NCBI GenBank assembly: GCA_029204225.1
Contig: CM055097.1
Coordinates: 56,913,601-56,977,600, forward strand
Direction of reading: 5' to 3'
Source: Diphasiastrum complanatum
Taxonomy: Eukaryota > Streptophyta > Lycopodiopsida > Lycopodiales > Lycopodiaceae
Length of the DNA: 64,000 nt
Each line of letters opens with the position of its first letter. Positions within the stretch are counted from its first letter, which is position 1. A program made the position numbers and the translations under genes. Below, piece after piece: positions 9,472 to 20,534 of the stretch. The notes beneath the pieces are model-generated. The model made no database searches. It worked only from the letters and a program-made list of their open reading frames with translations, and had not been told where the DNA came from.

Positions 9472-12440
9472 CTAATTCCACGTCGTCAAGACCACATCCC
9501 TTGACTGCTGTTCTCCGGAAGACTGGCTTTCAGAACTGTAAGATCTTACAACATCGAGATAAGACTTAGTCACCCCGATGTTTTTCGGAGTGTTGACGCA
9601 TATAAGTTTGCGACCCATGACATTTAATAACGGCGCCACACAGTAAGATAACCTGAACAAGCAAACTGACCATTCAGGAGGAGAGAAAGACTCAACAATG
9701 GAGTTGATGCCTTCTCAATGTTTTGCTCTGTTTTAAGCAGTCAGGCTACAAGTCACAAATTTTTTAGGCACCTTCCCTTGGTCGCTAAAACACAGACTCA
9801 AAAATTAAGTTTACTATGCACACAGGCGCTCGGATTACTTGGTGCATCAGCATTATACAAGACATATAGAACAGGTTGCAAATTTTGCATTTGCACTCCA
9901 CCCTATTGTAGAGGGGTAGCAAGCTTGTAATAACCCTCAAATATCGAGAGTTTTATGTCATGCATTGATTTTAAGCTTCTCTTGACTCCCTCTTTAATAC
10001 TTTGTTCCAAAAATAGTACAATAACACACAATTTGTGTTCTGCCATGAGGGTGGCCAGAAAGTGTCGCACCAATGTAGTGATGTGGCTTGAACTAATCGA
10101 CTCGATATTATCAAAAATGTATAGTGTGGGACTCTCCCAAGTAGATGAATAAACGGCCATGAAGTTCGATTCATCGACCCCACAACAAATTGCTTCATTT
10201 CCTTTGGAGGTCTTCACTTTGCAAAAAAATCTCCAAGAAGTGCCAGTGTTGCTCCCTGCATGAATTTGTCTCTGACTTATTTTTTATTTTATTTTATTAT
10301 AACAAATTGTGTTAAATAGAGTGGTATGGCAGTCTGCAGCTTAAATGATATGCTTCTGCAATTGCTTGTAGCCGCTCTAATCCAATCATGGGCAAACTTT
10401 TTGTTGATAGACGAGGATAGGCGCTTTATTGTCTCTTTGTCGTACTACACATCTGCTAGTAGATCATTCTTTAAAGAAATCAAGAACTTTACAACATGCA
10501 GAGTTGTTGTTTCCTTGACAATTGTCGTCACACCATCTTCAATGTATTTTTCTCTATTTTTTTTTGCCAAAATACAATTGGCCCTCCAAGAGTTTTTTGC
10601 ATACCTTCATACAAATTGGGTTAGGCAAGTACCGCAGCGATCTGAAAAATCTTACAGTGATTGGAATGGTCTTTTGACGTTGTGGTGCAAAAGCTGGCTC
10701 ATCGTATGGAAGAGACCTAGCCACATAACGCTTCATAACTTCCAAGTAGTTATTAAACACGTCATCCAAACGCAACAAGATAATGGTATACTCCTCAAAG
10801 GTTTGATACAAAGTCTTCAATGGCAACCTTCCCTTCAATGTGCTAACGAGTTGACTACCGAGAATGCCTGACAATCCTTGATAAAATTGGGCCATTCTTT
10901 TGCTCGTCTCTTAATCCAGCTTCACTCCTTTGATGTATCGAGACCTGTCCAACGAGATTTAGAGCTCCCGTGCACACTCCATTATTTTAGCCAGGTTGCT
11001 CCTTTTACATTTGCTCTCAGGTTCATAATTCAACCTGTTGGACTCCAATATGTAGCGGGGCGTGCTTTTATATCTACAAATATACGCATGCACATATGCA
11101 AATAGCCTACGTATAGTTGGCTATGAAGATTACCGGTTCTAACTATATTGCGATCAACGCTATCTCATTACAGGCACAACAAAAATGCTGGCCATCAATA
11201 GGTTCAAAAGTACAATGAGATAAAAACCTATCTTTGCATAGCCCATCCAATCTGGAACCTTCATTGGAGTCCGTCTCTTTTGGATACAACTCTAAATACA
11301 ATTGCGCTGCTTCTAGCATATCCACATGTTTGAATTCACGATACATCTTTAAAAATTTCTCTGGACTTTCGAACGAAACCTCAGGTCCATCTCCACTCTT
11401 AAAAGAAATCGGCCACACCGTGACATTGATGGAAGTAGGTGTAAGCCCATTTGTCATGCAAACTGATTGATACAACTGCTCAGCAAAAGAAAAATCAAAG
11501 GCACGTTGGTTTGTAAAAAGCGAGCTTGACAAATATTCTTTGACTCAATTCGATACATATGCTTGCCCCAAACGTAACCAACATCATCAAAGGAATATGC
11601 ATCAAGATTGACATTTGTTTCCTCCTCAAACTCACCCAATGCATCATCATTATCGGAGGATGATACAATGTCATAGAGGCCTCCAGATATTGTTCCAATC
11701 ATATCAACCCTTGGCTCCAGTGGACGTTTTCCAGCTTGTCCAATCGGCCTGGCTATCTTTTGACCAACAAAAATTTTGCCTTTTGGGTGGCGTCGTTTCG
11801 ATGTAACTTTTCTACCTCCAGATAGAATTGGAGCTGAGGATGGTGTCTGTTTAGTCTCAGAGAATAATACCACTTATGTTCCTCTCAGCTCACTAACTAC
11901 GGCCGTGGCAATTTCAACTGTCTCCATCATTGTCTTCACGTTCTCGCATCATTTCATGCAAGTTTTGAAGAGCAATCATCCCATCGAGTAGATTTCCATG
12001 ATATCTACGCAATGCACCAGTTGAGTCATGAATTTCGGGTGCCTCCGTATAATGCATTATATCCGAGCAATACAGAACAAAATGGCGTTCTTCTCCAATA
12101 GAACCCCGAGTCATGAATTCAACCCTTTCAATCAGCATGGCTTCAGACATTATAATTGCCCGCATCACACCTATAGTTCCAACATCTTCCATCGAAAATC
12201 CAGGCTCATCAACCGATACTTTGGAGACAATGACAAAGACTTTCATGTACTGGCCACTGGAACTATGCTTCTAAACAATTTTACATGCCTTTGTAAAGAA
12301 AATTGGATTCGTATCACCAACGAGCATGAGGACAGTCTCTTCTGCTGCGTAGAAAGCCGGACTAGTAGTACATTCTTACTAAAGATAAGCATAAATCTGC
12401 ATCGTAACTTATTCATGGATCAGATAGTGCATTGCAGTTT
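9472..12440 (-). pseudogene. Unidentified minus-strand gene-like region (copy 1)
   Basis: Read from 12440 down to 9472, the minus strand gives a series of protein-like segments in consistent order, broken by isolated stops and frameshifts. The segments are 12405-11914 (one TAG near 12288), 11873-11454, 11532-11143, 10895-10554 and on to ~10330, 10217-9903, and 9660-9472. Composition is that of a globular protein, not low complexity. The segment at 10217-9903 contains LYIFDNIESI, which resembles a P-loop ATPase Walker B strand, but no Walker A was found. I do not recognise the family. It could be a decayed host gene with introns, or the coding part of an undescribed transposon. The copia element at 12447 sits just upstream of its 5' end. 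Confidence 0.45.
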
Positions 12441-12446
12441 GTTAGC

Positions 12447-12760
12447 TGATAAGGATCTTTCTATATAGATTACAATTCACAGTGGAGCACTACGGCCATA
12501 GTCAGTAGTGGTTAGTCAAAAGCGGTTTCTTGTCATGTGAAGCGAAAGCCCTAGAATAGAAAGTTCTTGGCACGTAACTAAGTAGCGTATATGTATGAGT
12601 TCTGTTTTTGTAATACATGCATGATTTTTGTGAATGCTCTATGCTTTTATGTCTTCTGTGGATTGATTCTCTTGAGTACTGTGAATTATCTTGATCTTGC
12701 TTTATCATTTGCAAACACACTTGTCAATTGATTTGTTGCAACAGCGAGGATAATCCATCA
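12447..12760 (+). repeat. 5' LTR of the rearranged copia element (copy 1)
   Basis: 314 bp, TG...CA ends, preceded by TSD TTAGC. About 13 substitutions separate it from the 3' LTR, so the insertion is older than the young element at 31188. The expected tRNA-iMet PBS is missing directly after it. Confidence 0.9.
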
Positions 12761-12839
12761 AAGATTATGGGCCCACTTGCTCGGTAGATTAAGGATCTGT
12801 GGGATGCGTGAGTTTGGAATTATCAGAAGGACGATTGAT

Positions 12840-13865
12840 TGTGAATTGGGAGGAAGGCAATCGGATGTAGATGGGTATACAAGGTGAAACACGATGCAGG
12901 AGGAGGCATAGAGAGATTCAAGGAGAGGCTCATAGCAAAGGGCTATGCAGAGGTAGAGGGTATGGATTTTGAGGAGACATTTGCCCCGGTAGCTAGAATT
13001 GGTTCAATACGAATGTTGTTGGCAAGGGCAATTGCCTGTAATCACAAGGTAGATCACATGGATGTGAAAATGGCTATTCTGAATGGTACACTACAGGATA
13101 AAGTCTACATGTGGCAGCCAAAGGGTTTCAAAGAAAAGGGAGACAAGGTCTGCAGGTTGAAGAAAGCCATATATGGGCTTAGCAAGCCTCAAGAGTATGG
13201 TACGAGAGGATAGAATCCTACCTCATAGAAAAGGGGTTCAAAAGATGTGCTTCAGACAACAGTGTCTTCTACAAGGAGGAATAGGGGAGAACTTTAGTTA
13301 TAGCATTGTACATGGATGACATGATTCTGATAGGGAACAACCCTCAATCAATGAAGGCATGCAAGGGAGATCACAGTAATGAATTCGAGATGAAAGATCT
13401 GGGGGAGTTGCACTACTGCTTAGGGATACATGTGAGAAGGAACAGGGATTCCAAAGGAATGTGGCTATCACAGGAAAGATATATCAATGATATAATCAAA
13501 AGGTATGGAATGTCGGAATCAAATGCACTAGGAACACCTTTGGATCCGGGAACGAGATTGAGCACAAAGATGTCTGTGTTGAGCAATGAGGAAAGAGGGC
13601 AGATGGATAAATGTCCATACAGGAGCATGATAGGATCGATAATGTATGTGATGTTATGTGCCCGACTTGATGTAGCAACAGATGTGGGACAACTGAGCAG
13701 ATTCTGTGAGAACCCTGGGATCGAACACTGGAGAGCATGCAAACGGGTGATCAGATATCTGAAGGGCATGACCAATCACGCCTTACACTACAACAACTCA
13801 GAGGCGACTGTCAAGTTAGGAAAAGATGAGAGTGAGTTCGAAAGATCGAGAGGCGCTCATACAAG
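12840..13865 (+). pseudogene. Displaced copia RT-RNase H segment upstream of gag (copy 1)
   Basis: RT motifs appear in order: KGYAEVEGMDFEETFAPVAR, HMDVKMAILNG (first catalytic Asp), KAIYGLSKPQ (normally KQAS; frame lost here), and YMDDMILIG (YMDD in place of the usual YVDD). These are followed by the connection block (WLSQERYINDIIKRYGM) and the start of RH up to LHYNNSE. It stops at ~13800, where it abuts a short leader-like stretch and the gag ATG at 13866. It overlaps in content with the second RT-RH segment at 15572-16690, so part of pol is present twice and in the wrong place. A TAG at ~13285 and other breaks make it non-functional. Confidence 0.8.
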
Positions 13866-14850
13866 ATGGCGACAGATAACGGGTTTGACTTCAGAATGAT
13901 AGAGTGCCTTGATGGAACGAGCTATTCTGCATGGATCTAGAAACTCAAGATCATCCTGAGAGAGAAGAGACTGTGGGAGGTCGTCGACGAAACTGAAGTG
14001 GTTGAGCTCGACGAGGAAGGGATCCCGAAGAACGTGAATCAAGCCGATATTGTAAACCAGAAAAAAGCAAAGGGTTACATGATGTTGTGCATGGCGTTAG
14101 GGGATGCAACTGTATCACAGGTCCGGGATACTAAAACAGCCAAGGGAGTGTGGTATCTGCTGAGAAAAATGTATGAGACAGTGGGGTTCTCAAGCATTTT
14201 AACCTTGCACAGGCAGCTAAGCACGCTGAAGATGATGGAAGGGGACCTGATGATGCCCATATTGACAAGATCAAGAGCATCTGGAGACAGATGAGGTGGC
14301 ACGTGTGATACTAGACAAGAGACAGTTAGTATATACCCCGATCACGAGCTTGCCACAAGTTATGATCCTCTCATTATGACATTGGACAGATTCGAGGAAC
14401 GGTTGGATCTTGAATATTTAGCAAGAAGGTTGTTACAGGAAGAAGCCCGGAGAAAGGTAAATCCACCTACAGAAGAGATGGCCATGATATCCAATTTCAA
14501 GAAGACATTTCAAGGAAAGAAAGCAACTAAGCACAAATCAGGGAGGAAACAAGCCCTGGAGCGACAATAAGAAGGTGAGAACCGACAAGAAATGCTTTTA
14601 TTGTGATCAACCTGGACATTTTATTCGGGATTGCCAGAAGAAAAAGGAGGATCAGAAGAGGGGTGAGAGCTCACAGGCCAACCTGGTCGAAGAAGAGAAA
14701 ACGGAAGAGCTACCCGAAGTCTATGGATTAATGAAACTGATCAAAGAACAGAGTGGAAGCTCAAGCAATCCATCTGGAGACAACAACAAAAGTGTGGTGA
14801 GACTCGATGGAGATAATCAACAAGATGCAATCTTCACAGACACCTGTTAG
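13866..14850 (+). pseudogene. Copia gag with CCHC zinc knuckle (copy 1)
   Basis: The frame starts MATDNGFDF at 13866, meets a TAG at ~13938, and reopens through the UBN2 core (KKAKGYMMLCMALG, AKGVWYLLRKMYET, LTLHRQLSTLKM). After further breaks, 14376-14570 and 14575-14850 hold the C-terminal gag, with the CX2CX4HX4C knuckle CFYCDQPGHFIRDC near 14596. Gag would form the particle and bind RNA. At least three stops make it a pseudogene. Copy 2 has the same stops. Confidence 0.8.
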
Positions 14851-15290
14851 TACGTGGATTCTGGAGCAAGTACCCATATGACGTTTGAACAGAAGGGGTT
14901 CATCACATATGCACTCATGACAAGGAAGAGAGAGATCACAGTTGGAGATCGAGGCAGGGCAGATGTGGTGGGCATCAGGTCAATGGTTGTATGGTTAGGA
15001 AAGGGAAGAGAGTTGATCATACAAGAAGTTCTACATGTGCCAAATTTAGCGAAGAATCTGATCTTGGTTGGGTCACTCACAGACAAGAGAATGGAGGTTT
15101 TTTTTTTAAAGATAGGGGTGCATGATCAAAAGAAAAAGCCAGGCCTTTGACAGTTTCAAGGCTTTCAAGGCACTGGTTGAGAATCAAACTGGGGGAAGAA
15201 TCAAGGTGCTGAGATGTGATAATGGAAGAGAGTATGGCAGCAAGGAATTCGATTATTTCTGCAGCTTGAATGGGTTCAAGAGAGAATTCA
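14851..15290 (+). pseudogene. Copia protease and truncated integrase core (copy 1)
   Basis: The protease catalytic box YVDSGASTHMTF is intact (14854 on), followed by VLHVPNLAKNLILVGSL, the usual protease end. The integrase HHCC region is missing. The frame jumps at ~15110 to FDSFKAFKALVENQTGGRIK and LRCDNGREYGSKEFDYFC, part of the integrase core with its second catalytic Asp, ending at REFTMP. At that point the sequence runs into an inverted segment, so the catalytic Glu is lost. Confidence 0.8.
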
Positions 15291-15571
15291 CCATGCCCTT
15301 CCATTTCTTCGCCCATAGCGGATTGCCATTGCAACTTGTCCTCACTGGCACATGCTTCCTTGTAGCTCCTCGACTCCACGTAGTGCTTCTCTGCTAGCAT
15401 AACCATGTCCTTCAATCTCTGTGGGACTCTTCTCGCTCTGGTGGATCGTCTCAGTTCTGGCTCCTCTTTCGGGACTGTCTCCTCTGCATGGTCATCTCTA
15501 TCTTCTGAGGTTGATCTGTCGCCTTCTTGTAATGCCCGTGATGTTCCGTTTGAGCGCAGCCAGAGAGTTTC
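15291..15571 (-). pseudogene. Inverted integrase-RT linker segment within the copia element (copy 1)
   Basis: Translation of the minus strand gives RRSTRARRVPQRLKD followed by SYKEACASEDKLQWQSAMGEEMEG. This is the linker and RT start that should lie on the plus strand between integrase and RT. It is therefore an internal inversion of about 280 bp. Both flanks (integrase core left, RT right) are on the plus strand. The copy 2 equivalent is at about 58338-58618. Confidence 0.8.
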
Positions 15572-16721
15572 GAAGAAAAGGGAGACAAGGTCTGCAGGTT
15601 GAAGAAAGCCATATATGGGCTTAAGCAAGCCTCGAGAGTATGGTACGAGAGGATAGAATCCTACTTCATAGAAAAGGGGTTCAAGAGATGTGCTTCAGAC
15701 AACAGTGTCTTCTACAAGGAGGAATAGGGGAGAAGTTTAGTTATAGCATTGTACGTGGATGACATGATCAATTGATGAAGGCATGCAAGGGAGATCTTAG
15801 TCATGAATTCGAGATGAAAGATCTGGGGGAGTTGCACTGCTGCTTAGGGATACATGTGAGAAGGAACAGGGATTCCAGAGGAATGTGGCTATCACAGGAA
15901 AGATATATCAATGATATAATCAAAAGGTATGGAATGTCGAAATCAAATGCACTAGGAACACCTTTGGATCCGGGAACGAGATTGAGCACAAAGATGTCTG
16001 TGTTGAGCAATGAGGAAAGAGGGCAGATGGATAAATGTCCATACAGGAGCATGATAGGATCGATAATGTATGTGATGTTATGTGCCCGACTTGATGTAGC
16101 AACAGATGTGGGACAACTGAGCAGATTCTGTGAGAACCCTGGGATCGAACACTGGAAAGCATGCAAACGGGTGATCAGATATCTGAAGGGCATGACCAAT
16201 CACACCTTACACTACAACAACTCAGGAGGGGAGATATTAGGACATGCGGACTCAGACTGGGGAGGGGATGTCAATGGTCGAAAATCGACCAGCGGGTATG
16301 TGTTCATTATGAATGCTGCTGCCATAAGCTGGGGAAGTATCAAACAGAAATTGATGGCTTTGTCATCGACAGAGGCAGAATACATCAGCTTGTGTCAGGG
16401 AGCAAAGGAGTACGTCTGGATGAAGAACTTTTTCAGAGAAATTGGCATAGACACGAAGGGAATGGTCATGAAGAATGACAACCAAGGATGTATTTTCTTG
16501 TGCAAGAATGGAGGTTTCCACAAGAGAAGCAAACATATCAGAATGCAGTACCATTTCGTCAAGGATCTGGTACAGAAGAATGAAATAAGCCTATAATATT
16601 GTCCCACCAAGGACATGGCTGCTGACATGATGACCAAGGCTTTGAGCAAAGATAGATTTGTAATGTTGAGAGATAAGATAGGATTACATACAGTTGCTCC
16701 ACCATGAATTGAGTTGGGGAT
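15572..16721 (+). pseudogene. Copia RT C-terminal half and RNase H (copy 1)
   Basis: The segment begins at GDKVCRLKKAIYGLKQASRV and runs through LYVDDMI, where ~22 bp are missing compared with the displaced segment. A long open stretch (15772-16596) then carries the RT connection and complete RH: ADSDWGGDVNGRKSTSGYVF, SSTEAEYISL (catalytic Glu), and KNDNQGCIFL. The block HIRMQYHFVKD and, past a stop, a DMMTKAL end follow. A TAG lies at ~15725. This is the best preserved part of the element. Confidence 0.85.
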
Positions 16722-17035
16722 TGATAAGGATCTTTCTAGATAGATTACAATTCACGGTGGAGCACTACGGCCATAGTCAGTAGCGGTTAGTTAAAAGCGG
16801 TTTCTTGTCATGTGAAGCGGAAGCCCTAGAATAGAAAGTTCTTGGCACGTAACTAAGTAGCATATATGTACGTGTTATGTTTTTGTAATACATGCAAGAT
16901 TTTTGTGAATGCTCTATGCTTTTGTGTCTTCTGTGGATTGATTCTCTTGAGTGCTGTGAATTATCTTGATCTTGCTTTATCATTTGCAAACACACTTGTC
17001 CATTGATTTGTTGCAACAGCGAGGATAATCCATCA
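16722..17035 (+). repeat. 3' LTR of the rearranged copia element (copy 1)
   Basis: 314 bp, TG...CA ends, preceded by a purine-rich GAGTTGGGGA and followed by TSD TTAGC at 17036-17040. Confidence 0.9.
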
Positions 17036-17040
17036 TTAGC

Positions 17041-17987
17041 AAAGATAAGCTAATTTTGTAATCAGTAATTTGCCATTCTTTGAATCTGATAGTGCAACCC
17101 AACTGGCATGCAATCATCCTTTCTAATCTGCAATCCAGCAATGCTGTTCTGATGCAGAATCGTCAGAAGCGAAGCATCGGGCAAGCAAGCCTAGAGTTGG
17201 CGCCAAAAGGTGGATTAGAGATAGTTGTGGAGAAAAAGGACACCCAAATCTCTGTATATACTTATGTGCTTTGTTTTCTACAAAGATATGATAAGATTTG
17301 TTCATCACACTCAGTGTTTTTCGTTACAGCTTGTCTGTTGTGAGTATCTGATAGGATTAAGTTTTTTATGTAATTTTAAACAGGTTGCTTCATGCTTGAA
17401 TAATGTAGGATGTTCGTGCATCAATGACTTGGATGGGTGCAGCAAGGCCTTTCATGTGTGGTCTCTATTGCTAATGCAGGTGACATAGATTTGAATCGCA
17501 TGAGTGCAGGTGGAACAATTTCCTAGATGACAAAAAAGAAGCTTTTTCCTAGTTGCAATTGAACACAACTAGCAGATCTAGTTGTGCGTGCTGTGTGCAT
17601 AAAAGAAATCAGGAGAGATCTCAAAATGCGCTGGATTAAGCAATTCTGGACAAGCCAGCATGAAGTAAAACAACAACCATTGAGCATAATGTCCAATATT
17701 GTAACACACTCAACCAAAAGAAAGGCGGGTATCTGCGCATCAGACGTCGCCGGACAACACAATCACAATCACGTAATACAAAACCATAATGTTTATCATA
17801 TTATCATAGCAGCAACATCATTACGATTAAGTAATCCGATCACAACTATGTGATCCAAGAGCATCGCACTAGTCTTAACAACGCATTCACTAGACTATTA
17901 TAACAAGCTTCTTCGTCATTTATAGCACAAATGACATGAGGAAGCATATGCCGATTTCATAGAATAAGATGCAGATAACTATGGATC
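17041..17987. other. Unassigned flank between copia element and the 116-aa ORF
   Basis: The plus strand has short ORFs (17080-17343, 17225-17488) of unknown nature. The TTTTAAACAG|GT at ~17383 looks like a plant splice acceptor, so a decayed or untested exon is possible. No domain is recognised. Confidence 0.3.
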
Positions 17988-18338
17988 CTATTCCCAACAT
18001 CCAGTCCCCTGACCAGGCACAGTGACGCTCTTGATAGGGTTAGCTTCGACAACACCCAGCCACTTTTCATGCTTATCGTAGAAGCTGACAATGAATTTAT
18101 CGTGTTCCGTCGTGAACTGGAAGCTAACCGTGTTATTGTGTAGCTCATGCAGGTTGTCGGTGTACAATGTGCCGGTAATCGTCTCCAGTACAGCAGAACT
18201 AGTGTCAACTATGGCAGAGCCTGCAAAAGTTTTGCTCTCGTCATGTATTTTGAGAGCCAGGAGCTTGATGCCGCTCACCGCCTCTCCATGGACATGACCC
18301 TGATAAAGGTACTTTTTGCTTACTTGGTCTTGCGCCAT
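17988..18338 (-). CDS. Small intact ORF, 116 aa, unrecognised (copy 1)
   Basis: The start at 18338 is chosen because the ATG has a good plant context (A at -3, G at +4) and follows a CT-rich leader typical of plant 5' UTRs. A longer reading from 18569 is only an open leader. The protein is a compact, beta-strand-like sequence with alternating hydrophobic residues, no signal peptide and no membrane segment. Key stretches are LYQGHVHGEAVSGIKLLALK, GTLYTDNLHELHNN, and a C-terminus GQGTGCWE. I do not recognise the family. Copy 2 (61035-61385) is intact and differs by one silent and one Ala-to-Val change. A third locus at 29396 keeps only the leader and ~8 codons. This is the best candidate host gene in the window. 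Confidence 0.6.
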   Translation of the reverse strand: MAQDQVSKKYLYQGHVHGEAVSGIKLLALKIHDESKTFAGSAIVDTSSAVLETITGTLYTDNLHELHNNTVSFQFTTEHDKFIVSFYDKHEKWLGVVEANPIKSVTVPGQGTGCWE

Positions 18339-18841
18339 GCTTGAAATTAAAGTTGAATGGGTTTGAGGGATGAGCTTCAAGCGAGAGTAGAAGCAGTACC
18401 GACGACTCCTGAGAGACCAGCGAGTGAGTGTGAGAGTTGTCACTCCTGAGATGAGACGAGTGAGTGAATGAGTGAGTGAGATCAGGCTATAAACTGCGTC
18501 AAGAAGAATAAACTTTTTGTAAAATGATGCTAGATAAAGAAGAATGAACTTTTGAGAAAGATGTTGCACGATCGATAAAGAAGAATAAACTTTAAGTAAA
18601 ATATGTTTGAAAAAATAGATGCTACACTATTCTCGAAGAAGCCAAAACTTTATTCACGAAGATATACTTAGATGCTACACTAACCAGAACAAACTCTATT
18701 AAGTAAGAATAAACACTCTTGGAAGAAAGTAGATGCTAGATGAAAATCGCAGTCTTTAACTAGGATAGCTTCAAATGCCCTTCCACTCTTTGCCACACTC
18801 TCTAGTCATATTCCAAATGGTGAATGAGAGAGAAATATATA

Positions 18842-20165
18842 TCACATTGGGCCGATCTGAATACAATAGCATCTATATGCAAGATAAAAAATGGGCCCAC
18901 ATTATCTCTGGCCATTCAAAATGTAGACTCATGTCTATCCATGGCCGCAAAATCACAAATATTGCAAAAGGCATCAATCTTGAATGTGCATGACAGACAA
19001 GATGAGAGCCTATACAATTTTCAAAATTGAGATAGATTCATCATTGGTAGTCAGCACACATTTTGCAATCCAAAGTGTGTGCTCAAATTTTGAAAAATAG
19101 GTTTGATGAGGGGGAACCATCCTTGACATGCAAAGATCTGTATTTTTTTGTGTTTTAGAATGTTTGGACTTTACTAGAGCAGCTGCAATATATTCATCTA
19201 CCAATAGGCAATTTGAGTTTTTCAAGTATTGGCTTTTGGTAAAATCTTACCTTGATGTGCATTGATGACGAACCAAAGCTAAAATCCACTCTAATAATTT
19301 GCTCTCTTCTTTCAATAAGGGGTATTCTACTAGATATACTATGTGCACACAATTGAGATCCACTATAACAAATTTTTTGAAATTGGAAAGTTGCTCTAGA
19401 TACAAAAATGCCAATACATGCTATATTGTTGTTTTTACTTAGTTTTTCATTTGTAACATCGTATGGTACTTTTACCATGTCACAATGCTAATAAAAAATC
19501 GTTATCAATTGGTCTGAATATGGTCACTTGAGTTTGTAATCACATTCAATTGATTTGAGAACAATAACATCAAGTTGCAAGATTAAGAATGGGCCCACAA
19601 AATCTCTAGAAATTCAAAATACGGATCAAATATATCTCTGCCCGCAAAATCCCGCATCCAAAGATAATCGTTCTCGAATGTGAATGTATTGACACATAGT
19701 GTGGTGCAAGCTGAGAGTCTATAAAAATTTTCAAAATTGGTAACTAACACTCATTATGATGTGCTCACATTTTACAATCCAAGCGCATGTGCTCAATTTT
19801 TCAAAATAGGTTGTTGAGGTGAAACCATCTCAAACATTTGCGCTTTTTTGTTTTTTATAATGTTTGGACTTGAGTAGAACGTCAAGATATTCATCTACCA
19901 AAAAAAGGCAACTAGAGTTTTTCACGGATTGGCTTATAGTAAATCTTGTCTCTTACGTGCATCAATAATGAACCAAAGCTAAAATCTACACTCACAATTT
20001 GCTCTCTTTTTTCAATGAGGATTTTAAAAAATACTAAGTACACACACACAATTGAGATATTTTGTAACATATTTTTGAAACTAGAAAGTTGCACTAGATA
20101 CAAAAACACACGTTATATGCTATCTTGTTTTTCATTAAGTTTTGCATTTGTAACATCAAATGATA
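18842..20165. repeat. Two units of a ~698-bp tandem repeat (copy 1)
   Basis: Unit A starts at 18842 and unit B at 19540. Shared landmarks in the same order are TCACATT, GGGCCCACA, CCGCAAAATC, AATGTTTGGACTT, ATATTCATCTACCAA, TTTGCTCTCTT and CATTTGTAACATC. The units differ by perhaps 20-25%, so the array is old. Unit B ends at ~20165, just before a CT microsatellite. Confidence 0.8.
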
Positions 20166-20219
20166 CACAAACATTTTCACAAATTCACACACACACACAA
20201 TAAAACCAAAACCAAAACA

Positions 20220-20532
<313 letters not shown>

Positions 20533-20534
<2 letters not shown>

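Larger units (their letters stand above)
12447..17035 (+). mobile_element. Rearranged Ty1/copia element with LTRs and TSD (copy 1)
   Basis: The LTRs (12447-12760 and 16722-17035, 314 bp each, ~4% different by eye) start TGATAAGG and end ATCCATCA. They are flanked by the 5-bp direct repeat TTAGC (12442-12446 and 17036-17040). A purine-rich GAGTTGGGGA lies before the 3' LTR. The interior is scrambled: an RT-RH segment comes first, then gag, protease, the start of integrase, an inverted INT-RT linker, then a second RT-RH segment. No PBS follows the 5' LTR. The same scrambled structure is in copy 2, so the rearrangement predates the duplication. Confidence 0.9.

Noticed and set aside
13413-13775. 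Antisense ORFs of 80-132 codons opposite the copia RT-RNase H segments (also near 15801-16199, 56460-56822, 58884-59246)
   Set aside because: They mirror the well-supported plus-strand RT-RNase H frames and show no domain; they are shadows of the coding strand.
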